DNA of 64,000 bases. Origin: Myxococcales bacterium. Its GTDB lineage: Bacteria > Myxococcota > B64-G9. Positions 59,243-64,000 of the stretch are shown one piece after another. Numbering within the stretch: position 1 is the first letter of the stretch; each line of letters opens with the position of its first letter. The position numbers were made by a program, and so were the translations under genes. The notes below the pieces were generated by a model, which was not told where the DNA came from, searched no databases, and saw only the letters and a program-made list of their open reading frames with translations. The stretch lies in the NCBI GenBank assembly GCA_012798435.1, contig JAAZNF010000061.1, positions 1 to 64,000 on the forward strand. Direction: 5' to 3'.

Positions 59243-60059
59243 GCAAAGAAGGCCAGTCCGTGACCAGCGCGTCGGTGGGCGTGCGGTCGGAGCGCGCACG
59301 CACCAGGTGCAGATAGCGCAGGATCCCGACCACCGGGAAGGGCCAGCTGAACAAGAGCTGTGTGCCGTGGAACTTGGATACCGTCATGGGCGAGACGGTG
59401 TAGAACAGGTACGACACCACCGTGGCCGCGGCGGCGATCCACTCGGCCGCGATCAGCGAACGCACCCCGTACCCGGCCAGGGCCGAACGGGTGTTGGCCG
59501 AGGAGTCGCGCATCAGGCGCAGCTCATGGTGCCGCTTGCCCAGGCCGAGGAGCGCCGCCAGCCAGAAGGTGCACAGCAGCAGAAAGGGTGAGATGACCAC
59601 CTCGATGGCCAGCGCCCCGCCGACCACCCGCAGCAGGAACCCCGCGGCGATGCAGGCCACGTCGACAAAGGCCACTCTCTTCAGAAAACGCGAATACAGC
59701 AGGTTGAGCGCCAGGTAGCCCACTCCCACCGCAAGAAACGATAGAGACAGCCACGCCGCCCACGCCAGACCCAGCACCGAAAGCAACGCGGCGAACCGCA
59801 GCGCCGAGGCGGGCCGGATGATCCCCGCGGCCACCGGGCGCTTCTGCTTGAGCGGGTGGAGCCGATCGAAGGCCGCGTCCAGCACGTCGTTCACCGCGTA
59901 GATGGCCGAGCTGAGCAGGCAGAAGGCCGCGAAGGCTTGCAGCGCGCGGAGAGACGAACCGGCATCCAACAGCTGCTGGGCGAACACCAGCGGTCCCAGC
60001 ACGAAGAGGTTTTTTACCCAGTGCCTCGGTCGCAGCAGGGCGATCCAACTCGCCACCAT
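59190..60059 (-). CDS. UbiA-family prenyltransferase (decaprenyl-phosphate phosphoribosyltransferase-like)
   Basis: 289 residues, eight or nine membrane helices. The first Asp-rich motif NDVLDAAFDRLHPLK and the N-terminal RPRHWVKNLFVLGPLVFA are typical of the Rv3806c-like branch, which joins phosphoribose to polyprenyl phosphate. The second Asp motif is less clear (GLGKRHHELRLMRDSSANTR). Substrate assignment is by resemblance only; ubiquinone or haem prenylation is less likely. Its 3' end overlaps the converging LpxH-like gene by 53 bases. Confidence 0.82.
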   Translation of the reverse strand: MVASWIALLRPRHWVKNLFVLGPLVFAQQLLDAGSSLRALQAFAAFCLLSSAIYAVNDVLDAAFDRLHPLKQKRPVAAGIIRPASALRFAALLSVLGLAWAAWLSLSFLAVGVGYLALNLLYSRFLKRVAFVDVACIAAGFLLRVVGGALAIEVVISPFLLLCTFWLAALLGLGKRHHELRLMRDSSANTRSALAGYGVRSLIAAEWIAAAATVVSYLFYTVSPMTVSKFHGTQLLFSWPFPVVGILRYLHLVRARSDRTPTDALVTDWPSLLNGLLWTAVVVWVLYGS

Positions 60060-60099
60060 GTTCCCCTCTATAGCCGTTTTTCCATGGTTTTACCAATAA

Positions 60100-60128
60100 T
60101 TGACTTTGCCACTGGGATGACCTATCGT
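60100..60128 (+). promoter_or_regulatory. Promoter of the cupredoxin-like gene
   Basis: TTGACT (5/6), a 17-base spacer, TATCGT (4/6). The predicted start is about 36 bases before the ATG at 60171, and GAGG sits six bases before that ATG. Confidence 0.55.
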
Positions 60129-60170
60129 GAGCCCGATCGTTTTTCCTGCATGGTTTTTTCGAGGTGCCAC

Positions 60171-61064
60171 ATGCCTCGGACGTTCCTGCTCATCTGTCTT
60201 GCGTGCCTGCTGACCACCCCTTCCCTGGCCGGAACGGTGCGGGGGACGCTCGCGCCCCTGCCGGAGGCGAAGGCCCGGCCGACGCCACTCCGGGACTCGT
60301 GCTTCTGGAGGCTGGGCCTGCCGGCCGCGCCCGCGGTTTTGCCGCCGCTCTTGGTCCTCGAGGGCGACGCCGCGCCGGTGCCGCCCGCCGCCACGGCGGA
60401 GATCGCGCTCTCGGGTTTCGAGTTTCAACCCGCCTTCCTGGTGGTCACGGCGGGGAGCACCCTGACCATCCGCAACCACGATCCTCGTGAGTATTCTTGC
60501 GCCGCGAGCGGAGCCGCCTCGTTCCAGATCGAAAAGCTTCCTCCGGGCAGCAACGCGGAAAAGAAAGTCACATCGGAAGGAACGGTCGAGCTGCGTTGCC
60601 ACGGCTACCCGTTCATCCACGCTGTCGTGCTGGTGCTGCCCAAGGCGGTGTGGACGACCCCGGACGCCGAGGGGAAGTTCCAGTTCGCCAACGTTCCCGC
60701 GGGCGAGTACAAGGCCCGCGCCTATCACAATGGCGCCTGGCACTTTGAAAGCTCCGTCACCGTCCCCGCCCAGGGGACGATCCAACTCGCGCTCGGAAAA
60801 GCGCCGCCGGACCGGCCGGAGAAGGCGCCAGGAGAAGGAGTCCCTCCGCCTCCGGTCCCTGAAAAGCCGAAACCTTCCCCACCCCCGGAACCCCCCGCGA
60901 CAGTGAAGGCGCCGCCGCCGGAAAAGCCTCAACCGCCACCACCGGCACCGGCGCCGAAACCCAAACCGGCCGAGCCGAAACCCAAGCCGGAGAAACCCGC
61001 GCCCAAGGAACCCGAGGGTGGATTCAAGGACGTCGAACCCGAGGTCGAGGTCGAGGTGGAGTGA
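60171..61064 (+). CDS. Exported cupredoxin-like protein with Pro/Lys-rich tail
   Basis: 297 residues. Signal peptide MPRTFLLICLACLLTTPSLA. Residues ~70-205 resemble a plastocyanin/methylamine-utilisation-type beta sandwich: GFEFQPAFLVVTAGSTLTIR, then NHDPREYSC, then LRCHGYPFIHAVVLV and VPAGEYKARAYHNG. His/Cys candidates for copper are present, but the usual C-x-x-H pattern is CHGYPFIH here, so copper binding is uncertain. A Pro/Lys/Glu linker (~218-285) and an acidic end follow, as in periplasm-spanning proteins. The next gene begins 34 bp downstream. Confidence 0.75.
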   Translation: MPRTFLLICLACLLTTPSLAGTVRGTLAPLPEAKARPTPLRDSCFWRLGLPAAPAVLPPLLVLEGDAAPVPPAATAEIALSGFEFQPAFLVVTAGSTLTIRNHDPREYSCAASGAASFQIEKLPPGSNAEKKVTSEGTVELRCHGYPFIHAVVLVLPKAVWTTPDAEGKFQFANVPAGEYKARAYHNGAWHFESSVTVPAQGTIQLALGKAPPDRPEKAPGEGVPPPPVPEKPKPSPPPEPPATVKAPPPEKPQPPPPAPAPKPKPAEPKPKPEKPAPKEPEGGFKDVEPEVEVEVE

Positions 61065-61098
61065 GGTCGGGGCGATCGGCCGCCTCCAAGGAGCCATC

Positions 61099-63048
61099 AT
61101 GGGAAAGATCAAGACCGTCGTGGTGGTGATCGTGCTCGCCGTCGCCGGCGCCGCGGGCGCCCTGTTCGGTCTCAGCGGGATGTATCAGAGCCAGGTGCAG
61201 ACACTGGCCACGGTTCAGCTCGCCGGCGCAGCCGAGAACGCGCTGAACGAAATGCGGGTCCTCGCTTTCGAGCGCATCGCGCTGCTTTCCCGCGCTGCCC
61301 GGGAAACCCCGCTGGCTCCGCCGCTGGCCAAGTCACCCGCCACGACCGGCCTGACGGATGAGGCCGCCACCACCGCTCTAGGCCCGGCACACACCGAGCT
61401 CTCGCCGGTGGCAGAAGAGCTGCTGAAGAAGTACAAGCTCTCGCGAGTGATGGTGGTTTCCGCCGAGGGCCGCTTGCTGGCGCAAGCCCCGGAGAAGGAC
61501 AAGTTCGGTGAGAGCCTCAAGGGCCTGCCGGTGGTGGCCGAGTGCCTCCAGAACGTCCCGCGCGACGGCCTGTACGAGATCGCCGGCAAGCTCACCCAGT
61601 TCGCTGCCGCTCCCGTCCTCGACGACAAGGGCAAACCGGTGGGCTGCCTGCTCGTACCGGAGGAGATCGACCTCCAGTTCCTGCAGCGCATCAACCGCCG
61701 GACGGGGATGGACACCGCCGTGATCCTGCGCCAGAGCGTGTATCTGGCCACCGGGGATTCCGCCAAGCTCGCGGACCTCGCCACCCAACCCACCGGCGAG
61801 GAGACCATCTGGTTCGGCGACGCCGGCCCGCTGCCGATGTTCGTGAAACTCGAGCGGCGCGGGTTCGCCGCCCGGACCATCCCCATCCCCGGAGGGACGG
61901 AACAACTTCGGCTCGCGGTCATCCTGCCGATCGGGCCGATGTTGCTCCCGCTCTCCGAGGCCCACAAGACCGCCCTGTTCGGCGCGGGGGCGTTGCTAGT
62001 GCTGGGCCTGCTGCTGGCGGTGTTCTTGCCCGGCGGTTCGGATCGCCAGCTCAAGCGGCTGCGCGACGACATCACGCTGATGTCGAACGGCGACGGCAGC
62101 TACGTGGTGGATCCCGTCAGCTACTCCGGCTTCGTGCGGGAGCTGGCGGCGGCCGTCTCGAACCTGGCGCCCGCTCGTGCCACGCGCCCCCCAGCGGCCC
62201 GCGCGACCCCGGCCGCCGCCCGCGAGACGTCCCCGGTCGAGGAACCTCCTCGCGTCTCGCAGAGCAGCCCGCCGCCGCTGGATTTCGAGAGCCTGCTGGG
62301 TGGCAGCACCCCGGCGCCCGCTTCGTCGCCATTGCCCGCGCCGCCCGCCGCCAGGCCCGCACCTGCGGCGCCGCCACCATCCGCGCTGGATCTGCTGGAA
62401 GAAGCGGCGCCGGCCGCGCCGCGGCCCGCCGAGCCCGCCCCGTCGCCGTTCGATCAAGCCGGCGGCGGCCCGCGGGTGAACCTGCCGAACGACTTGGCGA
62501 ACATCTTCGACGAGGGCGACGCCACGCGCGAGGTCGCTCCGGTGATCCCGCCGCTGGCCCGCCCCGAGCCCTCGCGCCCGCCGATCAAACCGGCCCCACC
62601 ACCGGGTCGGCCCTCGTTCATCCCGCCCAGCCCGCCCATCACCAGCACCCCGGGAGTGCTGGACCTGAGCGAGGAGGATCAGATCACCTCCTCCGACTAC
62701 CGGCCCGACTCCACCGTGATCGCCCAGGTGCCGGATGAACTGTTGCGAGTGTCCGCGACCAAGGAAGCTCCAGAGCCCCCACGGGCGCAGGTCGGCCTGC
62801 CGCGCCCTCCCATCGGTGGCGCGGCGGCTTCGGCGGAGGATGCCCATTTCCGCGAGGTCTTCGAGCAGTTCCTCAAGACCAAGAAGCAGTGCAACGAGAC
62901 CCTGGCCGGTCTCACCGTGGACAAGTTCGTCGAGAAGCTACGCAAGAACGCCGCCGAGCTCAAGGCGCGCTACAACTGCCAATCGGTGCGCTTCCAGGTG
63001 TACGTCAAGGCGGGCCGGGCCGCGCTCAAGGCCACCCCGGTCAAGTGA
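61099..63048 (+). CDS. MXAN_5187-family membrane protein with extracytoplasmic sensor-like domain
   Basis: 649 residues. An N-terminal helix (~6-28), an extracytoplasmic region (~30-290) that looks like a dCache-type sensor, a second helix (~293-315) and a HAMP-like segment (LKRLRDDITLMSNGDGSYVV). A long Pro/Ala disordered region (~365-570) follows, and then a C-terminal domain (~580-649: HFREVFEQFLKTKKQCNETL, NCQSVRFQVYVKAGRAALKA) typical of the myxobacterial MXAN_5187 family. It has no kinase or methyl-accepting domain, so it may signal through a partner. AAGGAG lies seven bases before the ATG. Confidence 0.85.
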   Translation: MGKIKTVVVVIVLAVAGAAGALFGLSGMYQSQVQTLATVQLAGAAENALNEMRVLAFERIALLSRAARETPLAPPLAKSPATTGLTDEAATTALGPAHTELSPVAEELLKKYKLSRVMVVSAEGRLLAQAPEKDKFGESLKGLPVVAECLQNVPRDGLYEIAGKLTQFAAAPVLDDKGKPVGCLLVPEEIDLQFLQRINRRTGMDTAVILRQSVYLATGDSAKLADLATQPTGEETIWFGDAGPLPMFVKLERRGFAARTIPIPGGTEQLRLAVILPIGPMLLPLSEAHKTALFGAGALLVLGLLLAVFLPGGSDRQLKRLRDDITLMSNGDGSYVVDPVSYSGFVRELAAAVSNLAPARATRPPAARATPAAARETSPVEEPPRVSQSSPPPLDFESLLGGSTPAPASSPLPAPPAARPAPAAPPPSALDLLEEAAPAAPRPAEPAPSPFDQAGGGPRVNLPNDLANIFDEGDATREVAPVIPPLARPEPSRPPIKPAPPPGRPSFIPPSPPITSTPGVLDLSEEDQITSSDYRPDSTVIAQVPDELLRVSATKEAPEPPRAQVGLPRPPIGGAAASAEDAHFREVFEQFLKTKKQCNETLAGLTVDKFVEKLRKNAAELKARYNCQSVRFQVYVKAGRAALKATPVK

Positions 63049-63210
63049 GCGGACGCGCTCTCATCCCAACCCGGCTCCCTCCCCCGCCTGTTGATCTCAT
63101 CTCCCATACCGGGGAAGTTTCGCCACGCACCGTCTTGGCCCAGTGTGTTCCCTGGAGGGTACGACACGCCCCCTCGTGTAATTCCGTTCGCTGCGTCCGC
63201 TTTGCCGCGC

Positions 63211-64000
63211 TCAGTCGCGCCCGGCCAGGATGTCCAACTCTTCCTCGATCCGATCGCGCAGGAGCTCGGGGGTGGGCGGCAGCAGGACCTCCTTGCCGTT
63301 CATGAAGATGGCGGGCGTCGCCTCCACGCGGTGTTTCAGCCCCTCCAGCTTCTCATCGGCGATCCTCCCCAGGACGTCCTCGGCGGCCATGGCGGCCTGG
63401 AGGGCGCCTGCGTCCAGCCCGACCTTGGCGGCCAGCGCCAGGATGTCCGCCGGAGCCAGATCCGGTTGCAGCTCGAAGAGGCGCTCGCACAGCTCCCAGA
63501 ACTTTCCCAGCTTTCCCGCCGCCACGCAGGCCTTGGAGGCCTCCACCGCGCGAGGGTGCGACTTGAGCGGGAACTGCTTGAGGTACAGGCGCACCGTCCC
63601 GCCGGACTCGCGCACCAGGCGATTGAGATCCGGGCTCACCCGCGCGCAGAAGGGACACTGGAAGTCGGTGAACTCCACGATCACCACCGGAGCCGCCGGC
63701 GCCCCCAGCGGGGTCAGGTCGTCGAGCTTGAATTGGTGGACTTTCTCCGGGTGAGCCATCTGCCGGCGCAAAGTGAGCCACTGACCCACCTGCTCGGCCG
63801 TGGCGCCGGTGGTCACCAGGCGAAACACGTCCCGGGCCAGGCGCAGGGCGGTGGGCGACGGAGGCTCCCGGTCCAGGCAGCGGGCGATCGAGTCGGTGCA
63901 ACGCCCGTAGCAGGAGGAGGACTCCAGGATCCGCTCCACCTGCGCCGCGACCTCCGGCTTGTAATCGGAGAGCTTGAGCTCGGGCAAAAGATCCCAACGC
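63211..64000 (-). CDS. DsbA-like thioredoxin-fold protein, truncated at the window edge
   Basis: The frame is open to base 64000, so the true start probably lies beyond; a TTG at 63987 is the only visible alternative. At least 262 residues. A helical N-terminal region with CYGRC (~residue 30) precedes a DsbA/thioredoxin domain with VEFTDFQCPFCARV (CPFC active site), LYLKQFPL and the cis-Pro loop VEATPAIFMNG. This is typical of DsbA-family oxidoreductases, which handle disulfides in the many cysteine-rich exported proteins here. No neighbour other than the convergent MXAN_5187-type gene is visible. Confidence 0.85.
   Translation of the reverse strand, partial: RWDLLPELKLSDYKPEVAAQVERILESSSCYGRCTDSIARCLDREPPSPTALRLARDVFRLVTTGATAEQVGQWLTLRRQMAHPEKVHQFKLDDLTPLGAPAAPVVIVEFTDFQCPFCARVSPDLNRLVRESGGTVRLYLKQFPLKSHPRAVEASKACVAAGKLGKFWELCERLFELQPDLAPADILALAAKVGLDAGALQAAMAAEDVLGRIADEKLEGLKHRVEATPAIFMNGKEVLLPPTPELLRDRIEEELDILAGRD

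Overview
The window is high-GC bacterial chromosome from a Gram-negative with a didermal, lipid-A-containing envelope. Lipid A (lpxA, lpxD, an LpxH-like hydrolase), Bam (bamA, skp) and Lol/lipoprotein (lolC/E, lolD, lnt) genes are all present. Several traits point to the Myxococcota or a close former-deltaproteobacterial group: an MXAN_5187-type protein, a DUF4388 protein, a MYXO-CTERM-like sorting tail, an Oar-like receptor, thrombospondin type 3 and MopE-like repeats, and many large lipoproteins. This placement is inferred from family content, not from a marker-gene tree. No rRNA, CRISPR array, insertion sequence or prophage was seen.

Layout. 1-750: leftward tRNA-Thr/Tyr/Gly/Thr-tuf operon with its promoter. 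756-6092: rightward lipoprotein and a PilZ plus giant coiled-coil protein. 6099-19223: a leftward housekeeping block, read from the right as prfB (with a +1 frameshift), then lysS-lolC/E-lolD-bamA-skp-lpxD-lpxA, then speA and rlmB. 19247-30166: leftward lipoprotein, lnt, ybeY, pgpH, phoH, DUF4388 and TPR membrane genes and a tRNA-Leu. 30358-41072: a divergent locus. Leftward it carries a thrombospondin-type-3 lipoprotein and an Oar-like TonB-dependent receptor. Rightward it carries a TPR lipoprotein, TonB, ExbB and two ExbD. 41268-42521: a lower-GC two-gene nuclease island (McrA-like HNH and a possible PD-(D/E)XK protein). 42535-48764: a deiminase-family surface protein and three lipoproteins. 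48752-54240: a tightly overlapped operon alr-pfk-two left-handed beta-helix paralogues-zinc ribbon protein. 54448-63048: a small basic protein, two divergent HEAT-repeat genes, trmB, an LpxH-like gene, a UbiA-family gene, a cupredoxin-like protein and an MXAN_5187-type protein. 63211-end: a DsbA-like protein cut by the window edge.

How the genes work together. Most of the window serves envelope assembly: lipid A synthesis, lipoprotein maturation and release, outer-membrane protein folding, and surface display. The strongest candidate for an undescribed system is the 30-41 kb locus, where a calcium-binding surface lipoprotein and an Oar-like receptor sit divergent from a complete dedicated TonB-ExbB-ExbD-ExbD motor. 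In Myxococcus, Oar is required for TonB-powered protein secretion, so export or surface display is as plausible as nutrient uptake. The second candidate is the two-nuclease island.

Regulation visible in sequence: sigma70-type promoters ahead of the tRNA-tuf and lysS operons, a set of lipoprotein promoters whose -10 box lies six bases before the ATG (suggesting leaderless mRNAs), the RF2 autoregulatory frameshift, and an 11-bp perfect inverted repeat between the divergent TonB-locus genes. The only stretches of about 150-200 bp without a gene are 564-755, 17930-18085, 30167-30357, 37398-37567, 41073-41267, 54241-54447, 54793-55004, 56037-56222 and 63049-63210. Nothing recognisable was seen in 54241-54447 or 63049-63210.
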